Positions 1-8,332 of a DNA stretch of 64,000 bases are shown piece by piece; position 1 is the first letter of the stretch; the number at the start of each line of letters is the position of its first letter. This DNA is from Sphingomonas arenae (GTDB lineage Bacteria > Pseudomonadota > Alphaproteobacteria > Sphingomonadales > Sphingomonadaceae). The translations under genes and the position numbers were made by a program. The stretch lies in NCBI RefSeq assembly GCF_016924655.1, contig NZ_JAFFJU010000003.1, positions 1 through 64,000 of the forward strand, in the 5' to 3' direction. The notes under the pieces are model-generated. The model made no database searches and was not told where the DNA came from. It saw only the letters and a list, made by a program, of their open reading frames with translations.

Positions 1-199
1 CCTTGAACACTTCCTCCGCGCTGCCGAGGATGGTGGCGCCGGCCTTCTGGTAGGCGCTGTCCGGACAGTCGATGCCGCTGCCGGCTTTCGTCTCCACGAA
101 CAGCTCATGACCCGCGGCGATGAGTTCGCGCACGGAGCCTGGCGTCAGGCCGACGCGATATTCGTGGTTCTTGATTTCCTTCGGAACGCCGATCTTCAT
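1..199 (-). CDS. ald: Alanine dehydrogenase, N-terminal part (cut by window start)
   Basis: The first 66 residues read MKIGVPKEIKNHEYRVGLTP and continue with the lysine-rich substrate/NAD region typical of alanine dehydrogenase, which interconverts L-alanine and pyruvate + NH3 with NAD. The start ATG lies 2 nt after the stop of the upstream omega-aminotransferase on the same strand, so the two are almost certainly one operon. In that setting it would regenerate pyruvate, the amino acceptor, from the alanine made by the transaminase and release ammonium (inference). The rest of the gene, including the NAD-binding Rossmann half, lies outside the window. Confidence 0.93.
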   Translation of the reverse strand, partial: MKIGVPKEIKNHEYRVGLTPGSVRELIAAGHELFVETKAGSGIDCPDSAYQKAGATILGSAEEVFK

Positions 200-201
200 T
201 C

Positions 202-1515
202 TCAATCCACTTTTGCGATCTGCTCGGCGAGCATGCCGAACATGGTGTCGATCTGTGTGTCCTCGACGATCAGCGGCGGCGACAGCGCGATCGTGTCGCC
301 CGTCGCGCGCACCAGCAGACCGGCGTCGAAGCAGCGCTGGAAGACCTCCGTCCCGCGCTTGCCGGGGGCGCCGGCGCGCGGCTCCAGCTCGATCCCGGCG
401 ACCAGGCCAAGGTTGCGCAGGTCGATAACGTGGCGCGTGCCCTTGAGCGCGTGCAGGGAGTCTTCCCAGTGCTTTTCCAGCGAGGCGGCGCGGGCGAAGA
501 GGCTTTCGTCGCGGTAGAGGTCGAGCGTCGCGAGGCCGGCCGCGGCGGCGAGCGGGTGGCCGGAATAGGTGTAGCCGTGGAACAGCTCGATGCCCTCGGG
601 TGCGTTCTCGACGATCTGGTCGTGGACCTTACGGGAGGCGGCGACGGCGCCCATCGGCACGGCACCGTTGTTGAGGCCCTTAGCCATGGTGATCATGTCC
701 GGCACGACGCCGAACCGCTCGGCCGCGGTGGCGGTGCCGAGGCGGCCAAAGGCAGTGATGACCTCGTCAAAGATCAGCAGGATGTCGTGCTGGTGCGTAA
801 GCTCGCGCAGGCGTTCGAGGTAACCGACTGGCGGGATGAGGACTCCGGTGGAACCCGCCACCGGCTCGACGATCACGGCGGCGATGGTCTCGGCGCCGTG
901 CAGGGCCACGATGCGCTCCAGGTCGTCGGCGAGGTGCGTGCCCCAGTCGGGCTGGCCGCGGCTGAAGGCCATGTCCTTCAGGCTATGCGTGTGCGGCAGG
1001 TGATCGACGCCGGTCAGCAAAGTCCCGAAGGCGCGGCGATTGTTGACGATGCCGCCGACCGAGATGCCGCCGAAACCGGTGCCATGATAGCCGCGCTCGC
1101 GCCCGATCAACCGGGTCTTGCCGCCGAAGCCGCGCGAGCGCTGGTAGGCGAGGGCGATCTTGAGCGCGCTGTCCACCGCTTCGGAGCCGCTGTTGGCGAA
1201 GAAGATGCGATCGAGGCCTTCGGGCATCATCTCGCCGAGACGGGTCGCGAGTTCGAAAGGAAGCGGATGGCCCAGCTGGAAGGTAGGGGCGTAGTCGAGC
1301 TCTCCGGCAGTCTTGCGAATGGCTTCGGTAATCGGTGCCCGGCCGTGGCCCGCGTTCACGCACCACAGTCCGGCGGTGCCATCGAGCACCTGCCGGCCGT
1401 CGGACGAGCGGTAGTGCATCCCTTCGGCCGAGACGAACAGGCGCGGGTCGCGCTTGAACGCGCGGTTGGCCGTGAACGGCATCCAGAAAGACGCAAGACG
1501 ATCGTTGGTCAGCAT
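202..1515 (-). CDS. Class III omega-amino acid:pyruvate aminotransferase
   Basis: Cytosolic PLP enzyme of fold type I, 437 aa, of the beta-alanine/putrescine:pyruvate transaminase group. The N-terminus FWMPFTANRAFKRDPRLFVS and the segment GLWCVNAGHGR are characteristic of that group; IFDEVITAFGRLG holds the PLP-ring aspartate and K279 in MAKGLNNGAVPMG is the Schiff-base lysine. An upstream GTG at 1548 is open, but the ATG at 1515 has AGGGG six bases before it and starts the conserved part. Alanine dehydrogenase follows after 2 nt. Polyamine genes on either side suggest putrescine or a related omega-amine as substrate, but beta-alanine cannot be excluded. A perfect dyad lies upstream, at 1582-1606. 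Confidence 0.9.
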   Translation of the reverse strand: MLTNDRLASFWMPFTANRAFKRDPRLFVSAEGMHYRSSDGRQVLDGTAGLWCVNAGHGRAPITEAIRKTAGELDYAPTFQLGHPLPFELATRLGEMMPEGLDRIFFANSGSEAVDSALKIALAYQRSRGFGGKTRLIGRERGYHGTGFGGISVGGIVNNRRAFGTLLTGVDHLPHTHSLKDMAFSRGQPDWGTHLADDLERIVALHGAETIAAVIVEPVAGSTGVLIPPVGYLERLRELTHQHDILLIFDEVITAFGRLGTATAAERFGVVPDMITMAKGLNNGAVPMGAVAASRKVHDQIVENAPEGIELFHGYTYSGHPLAAAAGLATLDLYRDESLFARAASLEKHWEDSLHALKGTRHVIDLRNLGLVAGIELEPRAGAPGKRGTEVFQRCFDAGLLVRATGDTIALSPPLIVEDTQIDTMFGMLAEQIAKVD

Positions 1516-1581
1516 GGTTGAACCCCTGTGCAGGGCATCGTCTTTCACCGGAAAGCGAACAAGTCACATTCCCTTTGGCGG

Positions 1582-1606
1582 TAGCTATCGATTTTCCCGA
1601 TAGCTA
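1582..1606. promoter_or_regulatory. Perfect 9-bp dyad with LysR-type core ATC-N9-GAT
   Basis: Arms TAGCTATCG and CGATAGCTA are separated by 7 nt, between the divergent aminotransferase (start 1515) and porin (start 1719). The core at 1587-1601 is ATC-N9-GAT, which contains the T-N11-A arrangement bound by LysR-type regulators. A closely similar element (C-Y-ATCG-N7-M-GATAG) occurs in front of the lysR gene at 12181-12200. Probable operator; binding itself is inferred. Confidence 0.6.
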
Positions 1607-1718
1607 TGCTCCCAAAGATTGGGCTGGTGCTTGCATCGTCTTCTGTCCAGCATGACGGTGCCGTTACAAATCATTCGACCGCGTGCGTACGGCGTCGCGG
1701 AAAATGAGGGGGAAGCTG

Positions 1719-2516
1719 ATGCGTAAGACTCCGATCCTTGTGAGCACCGCGGCGCTGGCGCTCATGGCCTCCGCCGCGCCGGCGAGCGCGCAGGACAGCG
1801 CTTCGCAGCCGGAGAACCAGGCGCAGTCGGGCCAGGCCGTCGCGACGCCCGGACCCGAGGCGGAGGCCGAAGCCGAAGAGGAAGCGAGCGGACCGTTCGA
1901 ACTCGAGATCGCGCTGACCGGGGTGAGCGACTATCGCTTCCGCGGGATCTCGCTCAGCGACAAGGATCCGGCGTTTCAGCCGAGCATCACGCTGAGCCAC
2001 GAAAGCGGGCTGTATGCGAGCGTCTGGGCCTCGACCATCGCGGAGAACGAGGGGTCGGACGTCGAGATCGATTATATCGTTGGCTACGCTACGACGCTTG
2101 GCCCGGTCGATGTCGACGTGAACGCAACCTATTATGCCTATCCGGGCACCGAAAACCTTCAATACTGGGAGTTCATCGGGAACGTCAGCCATTCCATTGG
2201 CGACGCGAGCGTCGGCTTCACCTTCGCCTGGACGCCCGAGCAGGGCAGCACGGTACCGGACCGCGGCCTCTACTTCGCGGTGCAGGGCGAGCTGCCGATC
2301 AAGAACACGCCGCTGAGCTTGACCGGATCGTTCGGGATCGAGGACAATGCCTTCTACGATAAGAAGAAGGACTGGTCGTTGGGCCTGAACGCGGACCTCG
2401 GCAGCGGCTTCACCGCCGGTGCGGCCTACGTCGACACCGGCCACAGTGGGGGCGACCCGCTGGGCAAGCCGACCGTGGTGTTCACGCTCAGCAAGGCGTT
2501 CACGACCTCCTTCTAA
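1719..2516 (+). CDS. TorF-like putative outer membrane porin
   Basis: 265 aa with an N-terminal signal peptide (MRKTPILVSTAALALMASA, cleavage probably after ASAQ), an acidic low-complexity linker (EAEAEAEEEAS) and then alternating beta strands opening with LTGVSDYRFRGISLSDKDPA and closing with FTLSKAFTTSF, a C-terminal phenylalanine as in beta-barrel proteins. This matches the TorF/CHP02001 family of putative porins common in sphingomonads and Xanthomonadales. The start is set by GAGGGGG six bases before ATG 1719; the upstream GTG at 1683 has no such signal. Its position between polyamine catabolic genes suggests outer-membrane entry of amines or gamma-glutamyl compounds, which is inference only. 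Confidence 0.85.
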   Translation: MRKTPILVSTAALALMASAAPASAQDSASQPENQAQSGQAVATPGPEAEAEAEEEASGPFELEIALTGVSDYRFRGISLSDKDPAFQPSITLSHESGLYASVWASTIAENEGSDVEIDYIVGYATTLGPVDVDVNATYYAYPGTENLQYWEFIGNVSHSIGDASVGFTFAWTPEQGSTVPDRGLYFAVQGELPIKNTPLSLTGSFGIEDNAFYDKKKDWSLGLNADLGSGFTAGAAYVDTGHSGGDPLGKPTVVFTLSKAFTTSF

Positions 2517-2518
2517 AC

Positions 2519-2563
2519 CAAGGGAAAGGACCGGCGGGTGCTGGATGCCCGCCGGTGACCACC
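2519..2563 (+). promoter_or_regulatory. Hairpin between Shine-Dalgarno and start codon of the puuA-like gene
   Basis: AAGGGAAAGGA at 2519-2530 directly abuts a perfect 8-bp hairpin, CCGGCGGG (2531-2538), loop of 9 nt, CCCGCCGG (2548-2555). Eight bases then lead to ATG 2564. Unfolded, the Shine-Dalgarno is 33 nt from the start; folded, the gap is 8 nt. There is no U-run, so a simple terminator is less likely. It may be a structure-bridged ribosome binding site or an RNA processing element (inference). Confidence 0.45.
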
Positions 2564-3913
2564 ATGTCGAACAAGCTGGCCAGCTGGATCGCTGAGCACC
2601 AGATCGCCGAAGTTGAGTGCATCGTTCCCGACATGAACGGCGTGCAGCGCGGCAAGGTCCTGCCCGCGGCAAAGTTCCTGTCCGGGTTCAAGGACGGCAC
2701 GCTGCGCATCCCCAGCAGCGTCTTTTCGGTGACCGTCACGGGTGAATATCCGGCCGATGTCGGGCACATCATCCCCGTGTTCGATCCCGACCTGGTGATG
2801 GCGCCAGACCCCGAGACCATCTGCGAGGCGCCGGGATACAAGACCCGGACGGCGTTCGTCATCGCCGACGTGCTGACCGGTGACGGCAATCCGGTGAACA
2901 TCGCGCCCCGGATGATCCTGAAGCGCGTGCTGCAGCTGTACGAGGAGAAGGGGTGGAAGCCGGTGATCGCGCCCGAGGTCGAGTTCTACCTCGTGTCCCG
3001 TAACACCGACCCCGATATCCCGCTGGTGCCGCCGACCGGGCGCTCCGGAAGGCCGGAGACTGCGAGCCAGCCCTATGGCCTGGAGGCGCTGACCGAGTTC
3101 GAGGAGATCATCGAGCACCTATACGAGAATTGCGAGCAGGCGGGGCTGGATATCGACACGATGATCCACGAGTCCGGTGCGGCGCAGCTGGAGGTGAACT
3201 TCCTGCACGGCGACCCGCTGCGGCTGGCCGACGAAGTGTTGCTGTTCAAGCGCATCGTTCGCCAGGTGGCGCTGGAGCATGACGTCTACGCGACGTTCCT
3301 GGCCAAGCCGATGAGCGACCAGCCCGGCAGCGCCATGCACATCCACCAGTCGGTGCTGGATGCAGCGACCGGCAAGAACATCTTTTCCATGGCGAACGGC
3401 CGGGACAGCGCGGCATTTCGCAGCTACGTCGGCGGGCTGGTGCGGCTGCTGCCACAGATCGCGCCGATGTTCGCGCCGAACGTCAACAGCTTTCGCCGGA
3501 TGCGGCCGGACAGCGATGCGCCGATCAACGTGCAATGGGGGTCCGACAACCGCAGCTGCGGCCTGCGCGTACCGGTCTCCAACGCCCGCAACCGCCGGGT
3601 GGAGAACCGGCTGCCGGGGGCGGATGCCAACCCGTACCTGGCCATCGCATCGTCGCTGGTCGCAGGCTACATCGGCATGGTCGAGCGCATGCAGCCGCCC
3701 AAGCAGATGGAAGGCAACGCCTACCATCGCGCGCGCACCCTGCCGCGCAGCCTGGAAGTGGCGCTGGACCGCTTCGCCCACTGCCGACCGGTCAAGGCGC
3801 TGCTGGGCGAGGAGTTCTTCGAGCTGTTCGCCGCCATCAAGGACACGGAGCTGCTTCACTATCACTCGGTGATCAGCAGCTGGGAGCGCGAGCACCTGCT
3901 GCTCCGCGTCTGA
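2564..3913 (+). CDS. puuA: Glutamine synthetase family protein, gamma-glutamylputrescine synthetase-like
   Basis: 449 aa, glutamine synthetase fold: an N-terminal beta-grasp (VECIVPDMNGVQRGKVLPAA) and a C-terminal catalytic domain with the metal/glutamate ligands in APEVEFYLVS, the MHIHQSV segment near residue 258, FAPNVNSFRR and NRRVENRLPGADANPYLA. The family uses ATP to join glutamate to an amine; next to a gamma-glutamylputrescine-oxidase-like gene the expected substrate is putrescine or a related polyamine. GTG 2555 is also open but lies inside a hairpin; ATG 2564 is preferred. The stop is 3 nt before the puuB-like gene. The exact amine is not deducible from sequence. Confidence 0.88.
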   Translation: MSNKLASWIAEHQIAEVECIVPDMNGVQRGKVLPAAKFLSGFKDGTLRIPSSVFSVTVTGEYPADVGHIIPVFDPDLVMAPDPETICEAPGYKTRTAFVIADVLTGDGNPVNIAPRMILKRVLQLYEEKGWKPVIAPEVEFYLVSRNTDPDIPLVPPTGRSGRPETASQPYGLEALTEFEEIIEHLYENCEQAGLDIDTMIHESGAAQLEVNFLHGDPLRLADEVLLFKRIVRQVALEHDVYATFLAKPMSDQPGSAMHIHQSVLDAATGKNIFSMANGRDSAAFRSYVGGLVRLLPQIAPMFAPNVNSFRRMRPDSDAPINVQWGSDNRSCGLRVPVSNARNRRVENRLPGADANPYLAIASSLVAGYIGMVERMQPPKQMEGNAYHRARTLPRSLEVALDRFAHCRPVKALLGEEFFELFAAIKDTELLHYHSVISSWEREHLLLRV

Positions 3914-3916
3914 CGA

Positions 3917-5185
3917 ATGGAGGGCGGCCCGGGCAATTACTACCTCGCGACCGCGCACCCGTTCGAGCGGCAGCCGCCGCTGTCCGGCGAGGTCCGGTGC
4001 GACGTGGTGGTGGTGGGCGGCGGGTTCACCGGAACCGCGGCGGCGCTGGCGGCGGCGGAGGCGGGAGCCAGCGTGGTGCTGCTGGAGGCCGAGACGATCG
4101 GCTTTGGAGCGTCGGGGCGAAACGGAGGGCAGCTGATCCCCGGGCTGCGCTGGTCGGCGTCGCACCTGAAGCGTGAGTTCGGGCTGGAGCGGGCGCGTGC
4201 GGTGCATGACGTGGCGCTGCAGGCCGTGGAGCGCGTGAAGGCGCGGGTGGCGAAACACGGCATCGCCTGCGACCTCAAGCCTGGGCATCTGGAAGCGGCG
4301 TGGAAGCCCGCGCATTTCGCCGAGATCCGGCGCGAGGCGGACACGCTGGTGCGGGACTTCGGACGGACCGGGCTGGAGGTGGTGGAGCGGGCGGACATGG
4401 CACGGCACGTGGGGACTGACGCCTACCATGGCGGGCTGTTCGATGCGGAGGGGGGGCACTTTCACCCGCTCAACTATGTGCTCGGGCTGGCTGCGGCGGC
4501 GCAGCGCGTGGGCGTAGTGCTGCACGAGGGGAGCCGGGCAAGGCGGATCACCCAGAACGGCGCGGTGCGGGTGGAGACGGCGGGCGGAACCGTCGTCGCC
4601 GAGCAGGCCATCCTGGCGACCGATGCATGGACCGGTGACCTGAAGCCACGGCTTGGCCGGTTCACGGTGCCGTTGATGAACTACAATGTAGCGACGGCGC
4701 CGCTTGGGGATCTCGCACAGACCATCCTGCCGAGCGACGCCGCGGTGGCGGACAGCCGGTTCGTGCTCAACTACTTCCGGCTGAGCGCCGACAAGCGCCT
4801 GATCTTCGGTGGTGGAGAGCGATACCGGACCACGCCGCCGCGTGACATTGGCGGGTTCGTGCGGCCGTACATGGAGGGACTCTTTCCCGACCTGAGCGGG
4901 GTGGCGATCGACCATGGGTGGGGCGGGGTGGTGAGCGTGACCGCGAACCGGCTGCCGCACCTCGGGCGGGATGGAGCGATCCTGTTCGCACACGGCTTTT
5001 CAGGGCACGGCGCTTTGCTGACGACGCTGGCGGGCGAACTGTGCGCGGAGCAGCTGCACCGCTCGAGCCGGGGGTTCGACCTGCTGGCGGGGCTGCCGCA
5101 CCGGCCCTTCCCGGGAGGGCGGCTGCTGGCACGGCCGCTGGCCACCCTGGGGCTTCTCTACTACGCCATGAAAGACCGCTTATGA
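3917..5185 (+). CDS. puuB: FAD-dependent oxidoreductase, gamma-glutamylputrescine oxidase-like
   Basis: 422 aa of the D-amino acid oxidase (DAO) family. The FAD-binding GGGFTG motif is at residues 34-39, followed by the acidic strand end LLEAE and FGASGRNGGQLIPGL, as in PuuB/OrdL proteins; the C-terminal GWGGVVSVTANRLPHLG and GFSGHGALLTTLAGEL complete the FAD site. The reaction is oxidation of gamma-glutamylputrescine to the aldehyde, releasing NH3 and H2O2. It starts 3 nt after the first GS-like gene, and its TGA overlaps the ATG of the second by 4 nt, so all three are translationally coupled. No puuC aldehyde dehydrogenase or puuD hydrolase is present in the window. Confidence 0.88.
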   Translation: MEGGPGNYYLATAHPFERQPPLSGEVRCDVVVVGGGFTGTAAALAAAEAGASVVLLEAETIGFGASGRNGGQLIPGLRWSASHLKREFGLERARAVHDVALQAVERVKARVAKHGIACDLKPGHLEAAWKPAHFAEIRREADTLVRDFGRTGLEVVERADMARHVGTDAYHGGLFDAEGGHFHPLNYVLGLAAAAQRVGVVLHEGSRARRITQNGAVRVETAGGTVVAEQAILATDAWTGDLKPRLGRFTVPLMNYNVATAPLGDLAQTILPSDAAVADSRFVLNYFRLSADKRLIFGGGERYRTTPPRDIGGFVRPYMEGLFPDLSGVAIDHGWGGVVSVTANRLPHLGRDGAILFAHGFSGHGALLTTLAGELCAEQLHRSSRGFDLLAGLPHRPFPGGRLLARPLATLGLLYYAMKDRL

Positions 5186-6561
5186 CCGACCGTGACAACG
5201 CCCTGGCCGAGGCCCGCGCCTTCTTCGACGCCCATCCGGAGGTGGATGCGGTCGACATGATCTTCACCAACATGTGCGGCGTGCCGCGCGGCAAGAGGCT
5301 GCGGCAGCACGAGGCGCTGGCGGTCTACGAGAACGGCCGGTTCCTGCCGATCAGCGTGACTTTCGCCGACATCACGGGCCGGGACGTGGAGGAGACCGGG
5401 CTATTGTGGGAGACGGGCGACGCGGATTGCCTGTGCCTGCCGGTGCCGGGGACCTTGGTGCCGGCGCCCTGGGGTGGGGCGGCGGCCGCGCAGTTCGTCA
5501 CCAGCTTTCACGAGCTCGACCGTCGACCGCACGACCTCGACCCACGGGCGGTGCTGGCGAATGTGATCGCGCGGCTGAAGGAGGTCGGGCTGACGCCGGA
5601 CATTGCGGTGGAGCTGGAGTTCTACCTGCTGGAGCGCGAGCCGGCAGCCGACGGCAAGCCGGTGCCGGCGCGAGCAGGTGGGCAGCATCGCAACGATATC
5701 CAGGTCTACGGCCTCACGGAGCTGGAGGACCAGCGGCCGTTCCTGGACGACCTCTATGCCTTTGCCGATGCGCAGAACATCCCGCTGGAAAGCGCCATCT
5801 CCGAATATGCGGCAGGGCAGTTCGAGCTGACGCTGGAGCACAAGCCGGACGCGATCCGCGCCTGTGACGAGGCGGTCATGTACAAGCGGATCGTGAAGGA
5901 AGCGGCGCGGCTGCACGGGCTGGAGGCGACGTTCATGGCCAAGCCGTTCGCCGACAGCGCTGGCAACGGCATGCACCTGCACATGAGCCTGGTGAACGAG
6001 GCCGGGGAGAATGCGTTCGCGGCAGAGGATCCGGAAGGCTCACCGTTGCTGCGCCATGCGATCGGGGGGATGCAGGCGCTGCTGGCCGACAGCTTCGCGT
6101 TGTTTGCGCCCAATGCGAACAGCTATCGCCGCTTTCGGGCGAACAGCTATGCGCCGGTGGCGCCGACCTGGGGCGTGAACAACCGCACCGTGTCCTTCCG
6201 GGTGCCGGCGGGTGCACCCAAGACCCGGCACGTGGAGCATCGCGTGTGCGGGGCGGACGCCAACCCTTATCTGGCGGTGGCGGCGGTGCTGGCTGCGATG
6301 CACCACGGGATCGTCAACAAGCTCGATCCCGGGCCGGCGATCGTCGGCAACGGCTATGAACAGGCGGGCGCCACAAGTGCCGCGCCCATGCCGGCCAACT
6401 GGTTCGCGGCGGTGGACCGCTTCGCCGGGTCCGCGGTGCTGAAGGACTATCTCGGCAGCCGGTTCGTGGAGGTGTTCTCGACCGTCAAGCGGAGCGAGCA
6501 GGATCGCTACTTCGCGGAAGTGCCGCAGCTCGACTACGGCTGGTACCTGCGCACGGCCTGA
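5182..6561 (+). CDS. Second glutamine synthetase family protein (gamma-glutamyl-polyamine synthetase-like)
   Basis: 459 aa, a diverged paralogue of the protein encoded at 2564-3913. Conserved parts are MIFTNMCGVPRGKRL in the beta-grasp, the ligand strand DIAVELEFYLLE, NGMHLHMSL, FAPNANSYRRFR and HVEHRVCGADANPYLAVAA. ATG 5182 overlaps the TGA of the oxidase (ATGA). An open frame runs upstream to 4918 but lies inside the oxidase gene and is not used. Two GS-like enzymes around one oxidase suggest different amines, for example putrescine versus a longer polyamine or ethanolamine, or two subunits (inference). Confidence 0.88.
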   Translation: MTDRDNALAEARAFFDAHPEVDAVDMIFTNMCGVPRGKRLRQHEALAVYENGRFLPISVTFADITGRDVEETGLLWETGDADCLCLPVPGTLVPAPWGGAAAAQFVTSFHELDRRPHDLDPRAVLANVIARLKEVGLTPDIAVELEFYLLEREPAADGKPVPARAGGQHRNDIQVYGLTELEDQRPFLDDLYAFADAQNIPLESAISEYAAGQFELTLEHKPDAIRACDEAVMYKRIVKEAARLHGLEATFMAKPFADSAGNGMHLHMSLVNEAGENAFAAEDPEGSPLLRHAIGGMQALLADSFALFAPNANSYRRFRANSYAPVAPTWGVNNRTVSFRVPAGAPKTRHVEHRVCGADANPYLAVAAVLAAMHHGIVNKLDPGPAIVGNGYEQAGATSAAPMPANWFAAVDRFAGSAVLKDYLGSRFVEVFSTVKRSEQDRYFAEVPQLDYGWYLRTA

Positions 6562-6570
6562 CAGGCGGCA

Positions 6571-6598
6571 GGGCCGCACGCCTCCCGGCATGCGGCCC
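6571..6598. terminator. Bidirectional hairpin terminator
   Basis: GGGCCGCA (6571-6578) pairs with TGCGGCCC (6591-6598). The stem extends to 12 bp with one mismatch around a TCCC loop. It lies between two convergent genes and ends both units; no long T-run is present on either side. Confidence 0.6.
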
Positions 6599-6620
6599 GC
6601 CCCCGATGCAGGTGAGTGGT

Positions 6621-7190
6621 TCAGGCGACCTGGAGCGGCGCGGCCCGGCGAAGCCGGCGGCGGCGCATCGCGAAGCCGATGGCGCCGAAGCCCAGCAGCA
6701 TCATGGCCCAGGTGCCCGGCTCGGGAACCGGCGGCGTGCCGCCCGGGATGAGCACCGCGTTGGACCAGCCCTGCTGGTTCAGGTTCACGCTGTTCGCGCC
6801 AGTCGTGCCGAAGTCGAACAGGTAGAGCACGGTGTTGTTGCCGTTGCCCGAACCGGCATTGCCGAAGTGCAGGCTGATGATCTGCTCTCCGAACAGGGTC
6901 TCGGCGAAGTTGAGGACGGTGCCGGTCGAGCTGAAGAAGCTCTTGGTCGGGTCGAGCGCGGACCAGGCGACGTCGGTGTAGTCGCTGCCGACCAGCGCAT
7001 CGATGGCGGCGTTCAGGTCGTCGATCCGGGCGTTGTTGTTGAGGTTGCCCTCGTAGATGCCCGCACAAGCGGTTGCATTGGGATCGGGAAGGGTGGCGTC
7101 ACAGGCGCCGACGGTCACCAGGGCAGCGGATGCCGGGGACGCAAGCGTCATCGCAATCGCGGCCAACGCGGTACTTGCCAATATTCTCAT
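6621..7190 (-). CDS. PEPxxWA-CTERM sorting domain protein
   Basis: 189 aa secreted protein. An N-terminal signal peptide (MRILASTALAAIAMTLASPASA) is followed by about 130 residues of a beta-rich, Asn/Gly-rich extracellular domain with two widely spaced cysteines, and then VPEPGTWAMMLLGFGAIGFAMRRRR: the PEPxxWA motif, a transmembrane helix and an arginine cluster that serve as exosortase sorting signal in sphingomonads. The start ATG 7190 has AGGGAG six bases upstream; the open frame to 7211 is not needed. No exosortase or EPS genes lie nearby. The passenger domain is not recognised. Confidence 0.88.
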   Translation of the reverse strand: MRILASTALAAIAMTLASPASAALVTVGACDATLPDPNATACAGIYEGNLNNNARIDDLNAAIDALVGSDYTDVAWSALDPTKSFFSSTGTVLNFAETLFGEQIISLHFGNAGSGNGNNTVLYLFDFGTTGANSVNLNQQGWSNAVLIPGGTPPVPEPGTWAMMLLGFGAIGFAMRRRRLRRAAPLQVA

Positions 7191-7507
7191 CGGGGTCTCC
7201 CTGCCATGCACGAGCCAGCCCCCGCCCCATTCGACTCGTAGCGCAGGAGCATAGCAGAGAAACTAATCGAGGTTAATGTCCCTTAACCATATGCTGAGAT
7301 GCAAGGTGCTGTCTCACCCCGACGCGCGATGCAGGATCGGACTGTAGGGAGGGCGCCGCTCAGCGGCGGGCGGGCGCAGGCTTCACGAACAGGAGGTTGA
7401 ACAGCGACAGGAGCGCAAGGGCACGCATGGGTAATCTCGATGGATGTTTAGGTGCGCCGCAACATGCGGCCGAGACCATATATGCTGCAGTGCACAAAAA
7501 CGCAAGA
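7191..7507. other. Intergenic stretch with one possible 22-aa ORF
   Basis: About 320 bases without an assured gene. It holds a perfect 6-bp hairpin (GCCGCA-ACA-TGCGGC, 7456-7470), one copy of a 15-base direct repeat (7304-7318; second copy 8223-8237) and a possible tiny minus-strand ORF at 7360-7428. Confidence 0.5.
7360..7428 (-). CDS. Possible 22-aa hydrophobic peptide
   Basis: ATG 7428 to TGA 7360 encodes MRALALLSLFNLLFVKPAPA plus RR: a hydrophobic stretch with a basic proline/alanine tail. No good Shine-Dalgarno is visible (GAGAT seven bases upstream at best). A short hairpin (7456-7470) and an AT-rich CATATAT lie upstream and could be leader and promoter. Could be a membrane microprotein or chance; no family recognised. 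Confidence 0.25.
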   Translation of the reverse strand: MRALALLSLFNLLFVKPAPARR

Positions 7508-8038
7508 TCAGCCACCTTGCGGTGAGGGCATGTCCATGAGATCCTTGGCATAAGGGACGCGGTTCTCCATCAGCCTGAACACGTCGCCGTCCCAGGACTG
7601 GAGCACCTCCGCCGCGCTGAGCGTCTGTTCCGGGGCGACGCATTCCGTCGGCTCATAGACGTGGGTGACGGGGTTGACGGCCTCCTTGTAGTGGAAGCAG
7701 GCCCGCACCTTGCCGCGGACCTCCCGCGTGCCCCAGCTGCCCTTCACGACGTTCTGGTTCCTCGGGTACCACATGCGCAACTCGCCGGAAGGATCGGTAT
7801 ATTCGACATAGACGCCGTGGCCGAGCTGGTAGACCATCTTGGTTTTGCCGCTGAGAGCCGCCCGAAGTTCGGAAGTCAGCTGTTCGTCCGACAGGTCGCG
7901 GATACGTCGCCGTGTATCGGCCTGCTTCTTTTCGGCCGCGACCATGATCCGGCCCGCCTCCTTGAAGCTGAGGATCGCGGAAGGCGGCGTGGTTGGCGCC
8001 TGAGCCGCGGCTGCAGCTAGGAACGCGAGAAAGGTCAT
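7508..8038 (-). CDS. Hypothetical secreted protein
   Basis: 176 aa. The frame is open back to 8494, but ATG 8038 has AGGGGG four bases upstream and begins a short signal peptide (MTFLAFLAAAAAQA). The mature part has a basic helical segment (EKKQADTRRRIRDLSDEQL) and a beta-rich middle with one Cys before HYKEAVNPVTHVYEPTEC. The context (QLGHGVYVEYTDPSGELRMWYP) suggests a small periplasmic domain. A 7-bp inverted repeat with a 4-nt loop (8056-8073) sits just upstream of the ribosome binding site. No known family recognised. Confidence 0.7.
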   Translation of the reverse strand: MTFLAFLAAAAAQAPTTPPSAILSFKEAGRIMVAAEKKQADTRRRIRDLSDEQLTSELRAALSGKTKMVYQLGHGVYVEYTDPSGELRMWYPRNQNVVKGSWGTREVRGKVRACFHYKEAVNPVTHVYEPTECVAPEQTLSAAEVLQSWDGDVFRLMENRVPYAKDLMDMPSPQGG

Positions 8039-8055
8039 CTTACCCCCTGAGTACT

Positions 8056-8073
8056 CGAGAACCCCCGTTCTCG
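8056..8073. repeat. Inverted repeat upstream of the secreted protein gene
   Basis: CGAGAAC-CCCC-GTTCTCG, perfect 7-bp arms, located 18-35 nt before the start codon at 8038. It may form a leader hairpin or act as an operator. Confidence 0.4.
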
Positions 8074-8332
8074 GGACAGTGATGGCAGGCCCTGACCGCG
8101 TCCGCAATGACTCGTCAGCTGAGGCAAACGGAAGCCGAATGCCCACCGGGGAGTGGATCCGGTCGGTCCTGTCCGATGGGCCATGCTGGCTAAGATGGCT
8201 CAGCGGCAAGCTCGGGCGGGCTAGGTGCTGTCTCACCGTTTCGCTGCAACGGCTTGGCGGCACTCTGGCTTTCACGCGCAACCACGCACCTCGTCGCCTG
8301 TTTGTTGGCGGACGTGGATCAGGAGATAGGCG

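Noticed and set aside
2531-2555. Rho-independent terminator of the porin gene
   Set aside because: The stem is perfect but is followed by TGACCACC rather than a T-run, and it lies between a Shine-Dalgarno and a start codon.
3119-4993. Long minus-strand open frame (624 codons) over the puuA/puuB genes
   Set aside because: It mirrors two clear enzymes with full motifs; its product is Arg/His-rich and has no domain or start signal. High GC makes such antisense frames common here.
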